Positions 33,489 through 43,210 of a DNA stretch of 64,000 nt are shown in pieces. This DNA comes from Microbacterium sp. zg-B185 (GTDB taxonomy: Bacteria; Actinomycetota; Actinomycetes; Actinomycetales; Microbacteriaceae), in the NCBI RefSeq assembly GCF_030246885.1, contig NZ_CP126739.1:1798001-1862000 (forward strand), read 5' to 3'. How positions within the stretch are numbered: position 1 is the stretch's first letter; each line of letters opens with the position of its first letter. The notes under the pieces were generated by a model that saw only the letters and a program-made list of their open reading frames with translations, was not told where the DNA came from and ran no database searches. The position numbers were made by a program, and so were the translations under genes.

Positions 33489-34418
33489 ATGCGCCTCGTC
33501 TTCGCCGGCACGCCCCATGCCGCCGTCCCCTCGCTGCGCGCGCTCGCTTCGTCCGGGCACGAGATCGTCGCGGTGGTCACGCGCCGTGATGCACCCGTCG
33601 GCCGCAAGCGGGTGATCACCCCCTCGCCGGTGGCGGCAGCGGCCGAGGACCTCGGGATCCCGACGATCCGCACGGATCGCCTGGACGCCGAGGCGGCCGC
33701 TCGGATCGCGGCGCTGGAACCGGACCTCGGCGTGATCGTCGCGTACGGCGGCCTGGTCCGCGAACCTCTGCTGTCCGCGCCGCGGCAGGGGTGGATCAAC
33801 CTGCACTTCTCGCTGCTTCCGCGCTGGCGGGGTGCCGCGCCGGTGCAGCACGCGCTGATCGCCGGCGACCGGGTCACCGGTGCGGCCGTGTTCCAGCTCG
33901 TTCCCGCGCTCGATGCCGGAGACATCTACGCCGCGCGCGAGTACGTCGTTCCGGACGGCGCCACTGCCGGAGACGTACTGAGCGCGCTCTCGGTCGACGG
34001 CGCGACGCTCCTGCACGAGGTGGTCGATGCGATCGCCGCGGGCACCGCGCACGCCACCCCGCAGACCGGCGAAACCACGCTCGCCCCGAAGCTCGGCGAT
34101 GAGGACGGCCGGCTGCGGTGGCAGGAACCCCGGGACGCGGTGCTCGCGCGACTGCGCGGGGTGACGCCCGAACCCGGAGCGCACACGACCTTCGACGGTG
34201 CACGGGTGAAGATCCTCGCCGCACGCGAGGCAGCCGAGAACGCCCCGCATCTCGAGCCGGGGGCGGTGGCCGCGCAGGACGGCGCCGTCCTGATCGGCAC
34301 CGCCACCGACCCGGTCATGCTGGATCGGATCCAACCCGCCGGAAAGGCTCCCATGAACGCTGCAGACTGGTGGCGCGGGCGCCGCGACGCGGGCACCCCG
34401 CCCCGGGCCGGCTCGTGA
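33489..34418 (+). CDS. fmt: Methionyl-tRNA formyltransferase
   Basis: Formylates initiator Met-tRNA with 10-formyltetrahydrofolate. The 309 residues include the N-terminal MRLVFAGTPHAAVPSLRAL, the catalytic HFSLLPRWRGAAPVQ with His106, the following ALDAGDIY acidic position and a C-terminal OB-like tRNA-binding domain. The ATG at 33489 is preceded by GAGGA. The stop overlaps the rsmB GTG by 4 nt. The priA-fmt-rsmB-rpe order is classic. Confidence 0.96.
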   Translation: MRLVFAGTPHAAVPSLRALASSGHEIVAVVTRRDAPVGRKRVITPSPVAAAAEDLGIPTIRTDRLDAEAAARIAALEPDLGVIVAYGGLVREPLLSAPRQGWINLHFSLLPRWRGAAPVQHALIAGDRVTGAAVFQLVPALDAGDIYAAREYVVPDGATAGDVLSALSVDGATLLHEVVDAIAAGTAHATPQTGETTLAPKLGDEDGRLRWQEPRDAVLARLRGVTPEPGAHTTFDGARVKILAAREAAENAPHLEPGAVAAQDGAVLIGTATDPVMLDRIQPAGKAPMNAADWWRGRRDAGTPPRAGS

Positions 34419-35779
34419 GCTCCGCCGACACCTCCCGGCGGGTCGCATTCGAGACGATCCGCGCGGTGAACGAATCCGACGCCTACGCCAACCTCCTGCT
34501 GCCCAAGGCCATCGCGCGGGCCGGGCTGAGCACCGCGGACGCCGCGCTGGCCACCGAGCTGACCTACGGCACCCTGCGTCGGCAGGGCACCTACGATGCC
34601 GTCATCCAGATCGCGGCGGACCGCGGCATCCAGGAGATCGACCCGGCCGTGCTGGACGCTCTCCGGCTGGGCGTGCACCAGCTGCTCTCGACGCGGGTGG
34701 CCTCGCACGCCGCCGTGAACGAATCGGTCGATCTCGCACGCAGCGCGGGCAGCCGCGGCGCGTCCGGCTTCGCGAACGCGGTGCTGCGCCGGGTGTCCAG
34801 GGACACTCCGGGGGAGTGGATGTCGCGCGTCGCTGCGAGCGCACGCTCGGACGACGAACGTCTCGGGCTGGTCCACTCGCACCCGGTGTGGATCGTCCGG
34901 GCGTTCCGGCGAGCGCTGGCCGCCGAGGGGCGCGCCGACGAACTGGAAGCGCTCCTCATCGCGGACAACGCGGCGCCGCGCGTCACCATGGCGGCGCTGC
35001 CCGGCCTGGCCGCGGTGCCCGAGGACGCGCGGCACACGCCGTACTCGCCGTTCGGATTCCGCCTCGGCGGCGGCGACCCCGAGCGACTGGTCCGGGAGTC
35101 CGCGGGTCGGGTGCGCGTGCAGGACGAAGGCTCCCAGCTCGCGGCGCTCGCGCTGACCCGTGCCGTCCCCGCGCGGCCCGGCGAGGTGTGGCTGGACCTG
35201 TGTGCCGGCCCCGGCGGCAAGACAGCGGTGCTGGCCGCGGAGGCGCTGCAGGTCGGCGCGCGCCTGGAGGCCAACGAGGTCTCACCGGTCCGCGCCGGCC
35301 TGGTCCGGCAGGCGATCGCCGGCATCCCGTTGGAGGTGCCGGTCTCGGAGGAGGACGGACGGACCCGACCGGGCTCCGGCGGGTATGACCGGATCCTGGT
35401 CGACGCACCGTGCACCGGGCTCGGTGCGCTGCGCCGACGACCGGAGGCGCGCTGGCGCAAGTCCCCGGCCGACGTCGCGGAGCTGACCCAGCTGCAGGGC
35501 GAGCTGCTCGCCGCTGCGATCGGCGGGCTGCGCCCCGGGGGCGTGGTGGCCTACGTCACCTGCTCCCCGCACCTGGGCGAGACGGCGGGCGTGGTCAGCG
35601 AGGCAAGACGCGCTTTCGGGGACTCCATCGAGGAGCTCGACGCGCGTGCGGTGCTGCGCGGCATCTCCGATGCCGAACCTGACCTGCCGGCGCAGAAGGA
35701 CGGCTCCGGCCGGGCCCAGTTGTGGCCGCACCGCCACAACACCGATGCGATGTCCATCACGCTGCTGCGCCGGTCCTGA
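34415..35779 (+). CDS. rsmB: 16S rRNA m5C967 methyltransferase RsmB (Sun/Fmu)
   Basis: Methylates cytosine 967 of 16S rRNA using SAM. The 454 residues start with a NusB-like RNA-binding domain (RRVAFETIRAVNESDAYANL) and end with the Rossmann methyltransferase: LDLCAGPGGKTAVLAAEAL for SAM, Cys333 in VDAPCTGLGALRRRPE and the catalytic Cys383 in YVTCSPHLGET. Both cysteines needed for the release mechanism are present. The GTG at 34415 overlaps fmt as GTGA. Confidence 0.95.
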   Translation: MSSADTSRRVAFETIRAVNESDAYANLLLPKAIARAGLSTADAALATELTYGTLRRQGTYDAVIQIAADRGIQEIDPAVLDALRLGVHQLLSTRVASHAAVNESVDLARSAGSRGASGFANAVLRRVSRDTPGEWMSRVAASARSDDERLGLVHSHPVWIVRAFRRALAAEGRADELEALLIADNAAPRVTMAALPGLAAVPEDARHTPYSPFGFRLGGGDPERLVRESAGRVRVQDEGSQLAALALTRAVPARPGEVWLDLCAGPGGKTAVLAAEALQVGARLEANEVSPVRAGLVRQAIAGIPLEVPVSEEDGRTRPGSGGYDRILVDAPCTGLGALRRRPEARWRKSPADVAELTQLQGELLAAAIGGLRPGGVVAYVTCSPHLGETAGVVSEARRAFGDSIEELDARAVLRGISDAEPDLPAQKDGSGRAQLWPHRHNTDAMSITLLRRS

Positions 35780-35811
35780 GACCGAGGACGTGGGCCTGCG
35801 CGGCCCTCGAC

Positions 35812-35817
35812 CATAAT
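35812..35817 (+). promoter_or_regulatory. -10 element, probable leaderless rpe promoter
   Basis: CATAAT is followed by exactly 6 nt and the GTG at 35824. This predicts a transcript that begins at the start codon. No -35 is convincing. Confidence 0.5.
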
Positions 35818-35823
35818 GGACGC

Positions 35824-36540
35824 GTGCACAGCCTTGACCAAGACCGAGCCGGCAGTCGTACCGGGACCACCAGCGCCGTGCGCATCAACCCCAGCATCCT
35901 CGCCGCCGACTTCGTGAACATGCAGGCCGAACTGGCGCGGATCGAGGGTGCCGACTTCGTCCACGTCGACGTCATGGACAACCATTTCGTGCCGAACCTG
36001 ACCTTCGGTCCGCAGATGGTCTCGCGCATCCAGGACACCAGCCCGGTGCCGCTGGACGTGCATCTGATGATCGACCAGCCGGAGCGGTGGGCGCCGGACT
36101 ACGCGCAGCTCGGTGCCGCCTCGGTCACCTTCCACCTGGAGGCAGCGACCGATCCGGTCGCGCTGGCGCGGCGGCTGCGTGCCATCGGGTCCCGCGCCGG
36201 GATCGCGGTCAAGCCGGCCACGCCGATCGAGGGGCTGTTCGACGTGCTGGACGAGTTCGACCAGATCCTGGTGATGACCGTCGAACCGGGCTTCGGCGGG
36301 CAATCCTTCATGCCGGAGACGATGCCGAAGCTGCGCCTGCTCTCCGACGAGGCCCGCCGCCGCGGATCTTCGGTGTGGCTGCAGGTCGACGGCGGCATCG
36401 GCGAGTCCACGATCGCCCAGGCGGCCGAAGCGGGCGCGGACACCTTCGTCGCAGGCTCCGCCGTCTTCGGGGCGGCCGATCCGGGCGCCGCGATCTCCTC
36501 CCTGCGCGCCTCGGCGGGCCGCCACCGGCACACGCACTGA
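35824..36540 (+). CDS. rpe: Ribulose-phosphate 3-epimerase
   Basis: Interconverts ribulose 5-phosphate and xylulose 5-phosphate in the pentose phosphate pathway. The 238 residues form the TIM barrel with RINPSILAADF, the metal-binding HVDVMDNHFVPNLTFGP, DVHLMIDQP, VMTVEPGFGGQSF and the VDGGIGESTIAQAAEAGAD phosphate loop. I chose GTG at 35824, leaderless after a -10 box. GTG at 35878 would give the commoner N-terminus, so the first 18 residues may be absent from the real protein. Confidence 0.93.
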   Translation: MHSLDQDRAGSRTGTTSAVRINPSILAADFVNMQAELARIEGADFVHVDVMDNHFVPNLTFGPQMVSRIQDTSPVPLDVHLMIDQPERWAPDYAQLGAASVTFHLEAATDPVALARRLRAIGSRAGIAVKPATPIEGLFDVLDEFDQILVMTVEPGFGGQSFMPETMPKLRLLSDEARRRGSSVWLQVDGGIGESTIAQAAEAGADTFVAGSAVFGAADPGAAISSLRASAGRHRHTH

Positions 36541-36550
36541 AAGGACAGCC

Positions 36551-37162
36551 ATGGAGTCGGTCGCACCACCTCCGGACGAGCCGCCCGCTGCGCCCGCGCG
36601 GCCCGCGGCCCGCGGCCTGCGGGCAGCGGCAGCCCGGCCGGCGCGGCCCGCGGCCCGCGGCCTGCGGGCAGCGGCGGCCCGCCCGGCGCGGCACGTGCTC
36701 AGTGCGTACAGCGGGGAGCACGGGGTCTACGGCATCGTCCTGGTGACCGCGCTGATCGCGGTGGGCTGGGATGACGACACCGATCTGGAGGTGCTGGTGT
36801 TCGTGGTCGGCACCGTCCTGGTGTTCTGGCTCGCGCACATCTACGCCTCCGTGGTGGCCAGCCGGGCCGCCGCACCCCCGATGCCCCTGCGCGCGGCTCT
36901 GAGCCACGGCATCCGGCACAGCTCCGGCATGCTCGTGGCCATGCTGGTCCCCGCGCTGCTGCTGTCGCTGGGGGCGCTCGGGCTGGTCGAGGAGTACACC
37001 GCGTACTTCCTCGCGCTCGGCAGCGGCCTGGTGATGCTCGCGCTCATCGGCTACGCGAACGCGGCCCGCAACGGCAGCTCGTGGGGCTGGCGACTGGCCG
37101 GCATCGCGTCCACCACGGTGCTCGGGGCGCTGGTGATCGGGCTGAGCATCCTCGCGCACTGA
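36551..37162 (+). CDS. Integral membrane protein with duplicated Ala/Arg-rich N-terminus
   Basis: The 203-residue protein begins with about 50 residues rich in Pro, Ala and Arg, made of two tandem 15-residue copies ([13 protein letters not shown]). Four hydrophobic segments follow, at about 59-73, 80-100, 125-148 and 150-168, with a fifth at the C-terminus. I recognise no named family and no catalytic motif. It starts 10 nt after the rpe stop, with AAGGACAG as ribosome binding site, so it is probably cotranscribed with rpe. hisE follows with its own -10. Confidence 0.75.
   Translation: MESVAPPPDEPPAAPARPAARGLRAAAARPARPAARGLRAAAARPARHVLSAYSGEHGVYGIVLVTALIAVGWDDDTDLEVLVFVVGTVLVFWLAHIYASVVASRAAAPPMPLRAALSHGIRHSSGMLVAMLVPALLLSLGALGLVEEYTAYFLALGSGLVMLALIGYANAARNGSSWGWRLAGIASTTVLGALVIGLSILAH
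36596..36685. repeat. 45-bp tandem duplication
   Basis: Two adjacent 45-bp copies (36596-36640 and 36641-36685) differ at only two or three positions. The unit length is a multiple of three, so it adds 15 residues in frame to the membrane protein. The near identity suggests a recent slip. Confidence 0.85.
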
Positions 37163-37194
37163 CCCCATCGGCGTCGGGGGCCGCCCCGGTTCGG

Positions 37195-37200
37195 TACCCT
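37195..37200 (+). promoter_or_regulatory. -10 element, leaderless hisE promoter
   Basis: TACCCT, 6 nt, then GTG at 37207. It places the start of the his-trp transcript on the hisE start codon and leaves no room for a his leader peptide or attenuator. Confidence 0.55.
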
Positions 37201-37206
37201 GGCAAT

Positions 37207-37470
37207 GTGAAGACGTTCGACACGCTGTTCGCTGAGCTGACCGCCAAGGCAGCCGCCCGACCCGAAGGATCGGGAACGGTCGCGCAGCTTGACGCGGGCG
37301 TGCACGCGATCGGCAAGAAGATCGTCGAAGAGGCGGCCGAGGTCTGGATGGCAGCCGAATACGAGTCGACGGATGCCGCGGCCGAGGAGATCTCGCAGCT
37401 GCTGTACCACCTGCAGGTGCTGATGCTCGCCAAGGGCCTCAGCCTCGAAGATGTCTACCGACATCTCTGA
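37207..37470 (+). CDS. hisE: Phosphoribosyl-ATP diphosphatase
   Basis: Hydrolyses phosphoribosyl-ATP to phosphoribosyl-AMP in histidine synthesis. The 87 residues form the four-helix MazG-like fold with the metal-binding [14 protein letters not shown] and a downstream [16 protein letters not shown]. The GTG at 37207 fits the family N-terminus and the adjacent -10 box. It heads hisE-hisG-hisF-hisI. hisA, hisB, hisC, hisD and hisH are not in this window. Confidence 0.95.
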   Translation: MKTFDTLFAELTAKAAARPEGSGTVAQLDAGVHAIGKKIVEEAAEVWMAAEYESTDAAAEEISQLLYHLQVLMLAKGLSLEDVYRHL

Positions 37471-37513
37471 GCCGCACCCCGCCGACCGCCCCGAATCCGA
37501 AAGCTCCTCCGCC

Positions 37514-38356
37514 ATGCTGCGAATCGCCGTGCCGAACAAGGGGTCGCTCGCCGACACCGCCGCCGAGATGCTCCAGGAGGCCGGGTACATCGGCCGCCGG
37601 GACCCCAAAGACCTCCACGTGATCGACCCCGCCAACGAGGTCGAGTTCTTCTACCTGCGCCCCAAGGACATCGCCACCTACGTCGGCTCCCGCGCGCTGG
37701 ATGTGGGGATCACCGGACGCGATCTGCTGATGGATGCCCGCATGCCCGGCGCGCGCGAGATCGAGGCGCTCGGCTTCGGGGAATCGACGTTCCGCTTCGC
37801 CTCCCCGCCCGGCGCGTTCACCTCCGTGGAGGACCTCGAGGGCGTCCGTGTCGCGACCGCGTACCCGGGACTGGTGGACGGCTTCCTGGACGAGCGCGGC
37901 GTCGCGGTCGATCTGGTTCCGCTGGACGGTGCAGTGGAATCGGCGGTGCGCCTGGGTGTCGCGGATGCCGTCGCCGATGTCGTCTCGACCGGCACCACGC
38001 TGCGTCAGGCAGGCCTGGAGATCTTCGGTCCGGTGATCCTGGAGTCCGAAGCCGTGCTGATCGGGGGACCCGAGGAGGTCCGCGGCACCGACACCCTGCT
38101 GCGCAGACTGCGCGGCGTGATGGTGGCGCGCCGCTTCGTGCTGATCGACTACGACCTGCCGGTGCACCTGATCGATGCCGCTGTGGCGATCGCACCCGGC
38201 ATCGAATCGCCGACGATCTCTCCGCTGCGCGACCCGGAGTGGGTGGCGGTGCGCGTGATGAGCGCGCGCAAGGACGTGAACCAGGTCATGGACGCGCTGT
38301 ACGCCATCGGCGCGCGGGCCATCCTGGTCACGGCCATCCACAACGCGAGGCTGTAG
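37514..38356 (+). CDS. hisG: ATP phosphoribosyltransferase (long form)
   Basis: Catalyses the first, feedback-regulated step of histidine synthesis. From the ATG at 37514 the protein has 280 residues, like the mycobacterial long form with a C-terminal histidine-binding ACT-like domain. It starts [19 protein letters not shown] and contains the PRPP site [18 protein letters not shown]. An in-frame ATG at 37451, overlapping hisE by 20 nt, would add 21 low-complexity residues; I preferred the later start because family homology begins there, but neither has a clear ribosome binding site. Confidence 0.93.
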   Translation: MLRIAVPNKGSLADTAAEMLQEAGYIGRRDPKDLHVIDPANEVEFFYLRPKDIATYVGSRALDVGITGRDLLMDARMPGAREIEALGFGESTFRFASPPGAFTSVEDLEGVRVATAYPGLVDGFLDERGVAVDLVPLDGAVESAVRLGVADAVADVVSTGTTLRQAGLEIFGPVILESEAVLIGGPEEVRGTDTLLRRLRGVMVARRFVLIDYDLPVHLIDAAVAIAPGIESPTISPLRDPEWVAVRVMSARKDVNQVMDALYAIGARAILVTAIHNARL

Positions 38357-38358
38357 CG

Positions 38359-39123
38359 ATGGCCGTGGTCTGCCGAGTCATCCCGTGCCTGGACGTGGCG
38401 GCGGGACGCGTCGTGAAGGGCGTGAACTTCGAGAACCTGCGCGACATGGGCGATCCGGTGCAGCTGGCGCGCGAGTACTTCGCGCAGGGCGCCGACGAGC
38501 TGACCTTCCTGGATGTCACCGCCACCGTCGATGAGCGCGCCACGACATACGACGTGGTCAGACGCACCGCCGAAGAGGTCTTCATTCCGCTCACCGTCGG
38601 GGGCGGGGTCCGCTCGGCCGAGGACGTGGCACGGCTGCTGGGCGTCGGCGCCGACAAGGTGGGCGTCAACTCCGCAGCGATCGCCCGGCCCGAGCTGGTC
38701 TCGGAGATCGCGGACCGCTTCGGCGCGCAGGTGCTCGTCCTCTCGCTCGATGTGAAGCGGGCGCCCGGTACCCACTCCGGGTTCGTGGTCACCACGCACG
38801 GCGGTCGCACCCTGACCACGCTGGACGCACTCGACTGGGCGCGAGAGGCCATCGAGCGCGGCGCGGGTGAGCTGCTGGTCAACTCGATCGACGCGGACGG
38901 CACCAAAGCCGGGTTCGATCTGGAACTGGTCTCGCTCATGCGCGAGGCCGCCAGCGTTCCCGTGATCGCGTCCGGCGGAGCGGGCCGTGCCGAGGACTTC
39001 GCACCGGCCATCGCGGCAGGTGCCGACGCCGTCCTGGCAGCCAGCGTCTTCCACTCCGGTCAGCTGACCGTCGGCGACGTGAAAGCGGCCATGGCCGCCG
39101 AAGGGATCGAGGTGCGTGCGTGA
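38359..39123 (+). CDS. hisF: Imidazole glycerol phosphate synthase cyclase subunit
   Basis: Forms imidazole glycerol phosphate and AICAR with ammonia from HisH. The 254 residues form a TIM barrel with catalytic aspartates in [19 protein letters not shown] and in [16 protein letters not shown], and phosphate loops [11 protein letters not shown] and [11 protein letters not shown]. The ATG at 38359 is 2 nt after hisG. The stop overlaps hisI as GTGA. hisH, its obligatory glutaminase partner, must lie elsewhere. Confidence 0.96.
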   Translation: MAVVCRVIPCLDVAAGRVVKGVNFENLRDMGDPVQLAREYFAQGADELTFLDVTATVDERATTYDVVRRTAEEVFIPLTVGGGVRSAEDVARLLGVGADKVGVNSAAIARPELVSEIADRFGAQVLVLSLDVKRAPGTHSGFVVTTHGGRTLTTLDALDWAREAIERGAGELLVNSIDADGTKAGFDLELVSLMREAASVPVIASGGAGRAEDFAPAIAAGADAVLAASVFHSGQLTVGDVKAAMAAEGIEVRA

Positions 39124-39479
39124 CCGACACCGTGGACGAACGCATCGCGCGGGTCGCCTTCACCCCCGAAGGGCTGGTGGCCGCGATCATCCAGCAGTGG
39201 GACACGCGAGAGGTCCTGATGCTGGGGTGGATGGACGCCGAGGCGCTGCGCCGCACGCTCACGACGGGGCGCGTGACCTTCTGGTCCCGCTCCCGCCGCG
39301 AGTACTGGCGCAAGGGGGACACCTCCGGCAACATCCAGCTCGTGCGCAGCGCGCGCCTGGACTGCGACGGCGACGCCATCCTGGTGGAGGTCGACCAGGT
39401 CGGCCCCGCCTGCCACACCGGCACGCGCACCTGCTTCGACGCCGACGACCTGCACGCCGTACCCGGCCCGCCCAGATGA
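39120..39479 (+). CDS. hisI: Phosphoribosyl-AMP cyclohydrolase
   Basis: Opens the purine ring of phosphoribosyl-AMP. The 119 residues carry the zinc/magnesium ligands in [14 protein letters not shown] and ACHTGTRTC, and the [17 protein letters not shown] substrate loop. The hisE activity is a separate gene here. The GTG at 39120 overlaps hisF; the stop overlaps the membrane protein as ATGA, leaving no room for trpE. Confidence 0.95.
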   Translation: MTDTVDERIARVAFTPEGLVAAIIQQWDTREVLMLGWMDAEALRRTLTTGRVTFWSRSRREYWRKGDTSGNIQLVRSARLDCDGDAILVEVDQVGPACHTGTRTCFDADDLHAVPGPPR

Positions 39480-40093
39480 TCCGGCGCGCCCGCCTCCTCG
39501 CCGTTCTGACCACGCTGGCCGTCGGCGCGATGGGCGTCATCTCCTCCACGCAGACCTGGCTGGTCGCGACGCTGGACGACGGAGCCCAGCACACGCTCGC
39601 CGTCGCCGGCGCCGCGGCGGTCCCCGTGCTCACCCCGCTGAGCCTGGCGGTGCTCGCCCTGGGCGCAGCGCTGTCGATCGTGGGCGTGGTGCTGCGGTAC
39701 GTCTTCGGCGCCCTGACCGTGGCCATCGCCGCGCTGCTGGGCTGGCTGAGCGCACAGATCGCGATCCACAATCCGATCGCCGCGGTCGCCTCCACCGTCA
39801 CCACCGCCACCGGGATCACCGGCGAAGATGCCGTCGCCGAGCTGGTGTCCTCGGTGACCGCCACACCCTGGCCCGCCGTGACCCTGGCAGGCAGCATCGT
39901 GCTGCTCGCGGCGGGGCTGTTCACACTCGTTTCCGCCCGCTTCTGGGGCAGGAGCGGGCACAAGTACGACGCCGATGCGGGGTCCTCGGCCGCCGCCGAC
40001 CCGGCATCCCGCCCGTTCGACGCCGTCGACTCGTGGGATGACATCTCCCGCGGCGCCGACCCGACCGCGGGGCCGACGGTCGGACCCCGCTAG
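39476..40093 (+). CDS. Trp biosynthesis-associated membrane protein
   Basis: A 205-residue integral membrane protein with about four transmembrane helices (near 8-24, 44-66, 74-92 and 135-155) and a hydrophilic C-terminal tail. It matches the actinobacterial family TIGR02234, found next to trpE and trpC (Rv1610 in M. tuberculosis). The function is unknown; a role in tryptophan synthesis rests on its location. It overlaps hisI by 4 nt. Its TAG stop forms the first half of the next -10 box. Confidence 0.85.
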   Translation: MIRRARLLAVLTTLAVGAMGVISSTQTWLVATLDDGAQHTLAVAGAAAVPVLTPLSLAVLALGAALSIVGVVLRYVFGALTVAIAALLGWLSAQIAIHNPIAAVASTVTTATGITGEDAVAELVSSVTATPWPAVTLAGSIVLLAAGLFTLVSARFWGRSGHKYDADAGSSAAADPASRPFDAVDSWDDISRGADPTAGPTVGPR

Positions 40094-40096
40094 ACT
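40091..40096 (+). promoter_or_regulatory. -10 element overlapping a stop codon
   Basis: TAGACT begins with the TAG stop of the upstream membrane protein. It could start a transcript near 40103 for the DUF6704-like gene and trpCBA, with a leader of about 26 nt containing GGAGGAAA. Confidence 0.5.
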
Positions 40097-40128
40097 TGCC
40101 GCACCCGCGCTATCCCGGAGGAAATTCA

Positions 40129-40359
40129 ATGAGCAACCCCATCGGCGACCCTGGTCACGGACACTCGCCTGCCGCATGGACCGCCGTCATCATCATGCTT
40201 GCGGCGGTCACGCTCGGCACGGTCGCCTACTGGTTCGACGTGGCGTGGCTGGTGTGGGCGTCCGCTGCTCTTCTCGTGGTCGGCGCGCTGGTCGGCTGGG
40301 GTCTTTCCAAGGCGGGCTACGGAGTCAACGGCTCGAAGTACACCCCGAAAGAGCATTGA
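40129..40359 (+). CDS. Small membrane protein of the trp cluster (DUF6704-like)
   Basis: A 76-residue protein with two transmembrane helices (about 14-34 and 37-58), an N-terminal GHGHSPAAWTAV motif and a C-terminal GYGVNGSKYTPK tail. It resembles DUF6704 or HGxxPAAW proteins found just upstream of trpC in actinobacteria. Function unknown. The ATG at 40129 has a strong GGAGGAAA ribosome binding site. trpC follows after 2 bp. Confidence 0.82.
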   Translation: MSNPIGDPGHGHSPAAWTAVIIMLAAVTLGTVAYWFDVAWLVWASAALLVVGALVGWGLSKAGYGVNGSKYTPKEH

Positions 40360-40361
40360 AC

Positions 40362-41138
40362 ATGCTCGCCGACCTCACGGCCGGCGCGGTTCAGGATGCC
40401 GAGGCCCGTGCCTCCGTGCGGCCCCTCGCCGCGGTCGAACAGGCGGCGCTCGCGCAACCCGCCGCGCGGGACGCGCTCGCTTTCCTGGCACCCGCACCCC
40501 GGGTGAAGATCATCGCCGAGGTCAAGCGGGCCAGCCCGTCGCGCGGTGACCTGGCGGCGATTCCGGACCCCGCACTGCAGGCCCGCCGGTACGAGCAGGG
40601 CGGCGCATCCGCGATCTCCGTGCTCACCGAGGGCCGCCGGTTCAAGGGCAGCCTCGCCGACCTGGAAGCAGTGCACGCGGCCGTCGAGCTGCCGGTCCTG
40701 CGCAAGGACTTCATCGCGACGGAGTATCAGGTGCTCGAAGCGCGCGCGTCCGGAGCGGATCTCGTGCTGCTGATCGTCGCGAGCCTCGAGCAGGACCTGC
40801 TCGAGCGGCTGCACGCGCTCACGATCCAGCTCGGCATGACTGCGCTGGTGGAGACGCACTCCGCCGACGAGGTCGCCCGTGCTGCCGACGTCGGTGCCCG
40901 CCTGATCGGCGTGAACGCACGCGACCTTTCGACGTTCGCCCTGGACCGCGACCTGTTCGGCCGACTGGCCGAAGGCATTCCCGCGGACGCGATCAAGATC
41001 GCCGAGTCGGCGGTGCTCGCTCCGGCCGACGTCGCACATTACCGAACCGCCGGCGCCGACGTGGTGCTCATCGGCGAAGCCCTGGTGACGGGGGATCCCG
41101 TCGCCACCCTGACTGCTTTCCTGGAGGCTGGATCATGA
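40362..41138 (+). CDS. trpC: Indole-3-glycerol phosphate synthase
   Basis: Closes the indole ring in tryptophan synthesis. The 258 residues include the [15 protein letters not shown] active-site lysine motif, [31 protein letters not shown] and the VNARDLSTF and [12 protein letters not shown] loops. The ATG at 40362 is 2 nt after the small membrane protein. It is not fused to trpF, and no trpE, trpD, trpG or trpF is in this window. The stop overlaps trpB as ATGA. Confidence 0.96.
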   Translation: MLADLTAGAVQDAEARASVRPLAAVEQAALAQPAARDALAFLAPAPRVKIIAEVKRASPSRGDLAAIPDPALQARRYEQGGASAISVLTEGRRFKGSLADLEAVHAAVELPVLRKDFIATEYQVLEARASGADLVLLIVASLEQDLLERLHALTIQLGMTALVETHSADEVARAADVGARLIGVNARDLSTFALDRDLFGRLAEGIPADAIKIAESAVLAPADVAHYRTAGADVVLIGEALVTGDPVATLTAFLEAGS

Positions 41139-42406
41139 GTCTGCGTGAGGCACCCGGACCCTACTTCGGCGAGTTCGGCGGGCGTTTCATGCCCGAGTCG
41201 CTCGTCGCCGCGATCGACGAACTGACCGCCGTCTACGAGGACGCGATGGCCGACCCGGCCTTCCAGGCCGAGTTGCTCGGCCTGCTGCACTCGTACGCCG
41301 GACGGCCCTCGGCTCTGACCGAGGTGCCCCGGTTCGCCGCGCACGCCGGCGGAGGACGGATCTTCCTCAAGCGGGAGGATCTGAACCACACCGGCTCGCA
41401 CAAGATCAACAACGTGCTCGGCCAGGCGCTGCTGACCAAGCGCCTCGGCAAGACCCGGGTCATCGCCGAGACGGGCGCCGGTCAGCACGGCGTGGCGACG
41501 GCCACGGCTGCCGCTCTGTTCGGGTTCGACTGCACCATCTACATGGGCGAGGTCGACACGCAGCGCCAGGCGCTGAACGTCGCCCGAATGCGCCTGCTCG
41601 GCGCCGAGGTGATTCCGGTCACCACGGGATCGCGCACGCTCAAGGACGCCATCAACGACGCCTACCGCGACTGGGTGGCGAGCGTGGAGACGACGAACTA
41701 CATCTTCGGCACGGCCGCCGGACCGCACCCGTTCCCGGCGATGGTGCGCGACTTCCAGCGCATCATCGGCGAAGAGGCGCGCGCGCAGCTGCTGGATGAG
41801 ATCGGCCGTCTTCCCGATGCCGTCTTCGCCTGCGTCGGGGGCGGATCCAACGCCATCGGCATGTTCGATGCGTTCCTGGACGACGACGGCGTCGCGCTGT
41901 ACGGCGTGGAGGCGGCCGGCGACGGTGTGGACACGCCCCGGCACGCGGCTTCGATCGAACGCGGTCGCCCCGGCATCCTGCACGGTGCGAAGACTTTCGT
42001 GCTGCAGGACGAGGACGGTCAGACGGTCGAGTCCCACTCCATCTCCGCGGGCCTGGACTACCCCGGTGTGGGCCCCGAGCATGCCTGGCTGGCCTCCATC
42101 GGACGCGCCGAGTACATCCCGGCGACGGACGACGAAGCGATGCAGGCGCTGCGGCTGCTGTCCGAGACCGAGGGGATCATCCCCGCGATCGAATCCGCCC
42201 ACGCCCTGGCCGGAGCCATCCGCATCGGCCGGGAGATGGGCCCGGATGCCGTGATCGCGATCTGCCTGTCCGGTCGTGGCGACAAGGACATGGACACCGC
42301 GGCCCGCTACTTCGAGCTGTACGACGCCAACGCGGCGCTGGAGGGACCGCCCGTGGCGGCACCGCCCCCCGCCGACGCAGCCAAGGGCGAGGGGACCGAG
42401 CTGTGA
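41135..42406 (+). CDS. trpB: Tryptophan synthase beta chain
   Basis: PLP enzyme that condenses indole with serine. The 423 residues show the N-terminal [16 protein letters not shown], the PLP lysine in [10 protein letters not shown] (Lys90), [12 protein letters not shown] and the phosphate-binding GGGSNAIG. The C-terminal 20 residues after the catalytic domain are a Pro/Ala-rich tail. It overlaps trpC and trpA by 4 nt each, so the three are translationally coupled. Confidence 0.97.
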   Translation: MSLREAPGPYFGEFGGRFMPESLVAAIDELTAVYEDAMADPAFQAELLGLLHSYAGRPSALTEVPRFAAHAGGGRIFLKREDLNHTGSHKINNVLGQALLTKRLGKTRVIAETGAGQHGVATATAAALFGFDCTIYMGEVDTQRQALNVARMRLLGAEVIPVTTGSRTLKDAINDAYRDWVASVETTNYIFGTAAGPHPFPAMVRDFQRIIGEEARAQLLDEIGRLPDAVFACVGGGSNAIGMFDAFLDDDGVALYGVEAAGDGVDTPRHAASIERGRPGILHGAKTFVLQDEDGQTVESHSISAGLDYPGVGPEHAWLASIGRAEYIPATDDEAMQALRLLSETEGIIPAIESAHALAGAIRIGREMGPDAVIAICLSGRGDKDMDTAARYFELYDANAALEGPPVAAPPPADAAKGEGTEL

Positions 42407-43200
42407 GCTCACGCGTATCGGCCGCGATCGATGCAGCGCACGCGGACGGGCGCGGCGCGTTCGTCGGCTACCTGCCCGTGGGCTTCCCCGACCTGCAGAC
42501 CAGCATCGACGCCGCGGTCACCATCGCCGAGAACGGCGTCGACGTGCTCGAGCTGGGTCCGCCGTACTCGGACCCGGTGATGGACGGCACGGTGATCCAG
42601 GAGGCGACCCAGGCCGCTCTGGCCGGAGGGTTCCGCCTGCGGGACACGTTCACTGCGGTGCGCGAGATCACGCGACGCGTGGAGGTCCCCGTGCTGGTGA
42701 TGACGTACTGGAACCCGGTCATGCAGTACGGCGTCGACCGTTACGCCGACGACCTGCTCGCCGCCGGCGGTGCCGGACTGATCACCCCCGACATCACGCC
42801 CGACGCCGCAGCAGACTGGATCGCCGCCAGTGAGCGCACCGGCCTGGACCGCGTCTTCCTGGCCGCACCGACCTCCACCGATGAGCGTCTGGACATGATC
42901 GTGAAGGCCTCCACCGGCTTCGTCTACACGGTCTCGACGATGGGCATCACCGGAGAACGGGCGCAGCTGGACGCCGCGGCCCGCCGTCTGGTCGAAAGGC
43001 TCCGCACGCACGACGCGGATGCGCTGCGCGCGTGCGTGGGGATCGGCATCTCCACGGCGGACCAGGTCAGTGACGTGCTGGCATATGCCGATGGCGCCAT
43101 CGTCGGCACCGCGTTGGTGCGCGCGCTGCGCGACGGAGGGCTGGAGGCACTGGCCGAGACCACTCGGGCGCTGTCTGCCGGTACCCGGCGCCGCGCCTAG
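42403..43200 (+). CDS. trpA: Tryptophan synthase alpha chain
   Basis: Cleaves indole-3-glycerol phosphate to indole, which tunnels to TrpB. The 265 residues contain the catalytic Glu50 in [15 protein letters not shown] and Asp61, the loop [16 protein letters not shown] and the C-terminal phosphate loop GIGISTADQ. The GTG at 42403 overlaps trpB. Its TAG stop provides the first three bases of the lgt -10 box. Confidence 0.96.
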   Translation: MSSRVSAAIDAAHADGRGAFVGYLPVGFPDLQTSIDAAVTIAENGVDVLELGPPYSDPVMDGTVIQEATQAALAGGFRLRDTFTAVREITRRVEVPVLVMTYWNPVMQYGVDRYADDLLAAGGAGLITPDITPDAAADWIAASERTGLDRVFLAAPTSTDERLDMIVKASTGFVYTVSTMGITGERAQLDAAARRLVERLRTHDADALRACVGIGISTADQVSDVLAYADGAIVGTALVRALRDGGLEALAETTRALSAGTRRRA

Positions 43201-43203
43201 ACT
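43198..43203 (+). promoter_or_regulatory. -10 element of lgt overlapping the trpA stop
   Basis: TAGACT starts with the trpA stop codon and lies 7 nt before the lgt ATG. CTGCCG is 17 bp upstream as a weak -35. A leaderless lgt mRNA is predicted. Confidence 0.55.
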
Positions 43204-43210
43204 CGTACGC

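Noticed and set aside
37140..37206. Histidine or tryptophan leader peptide attenuator
   Set aside because: hisE appears leaderless and no short frame with His or Trp codon runs precedes hisE or trpC.
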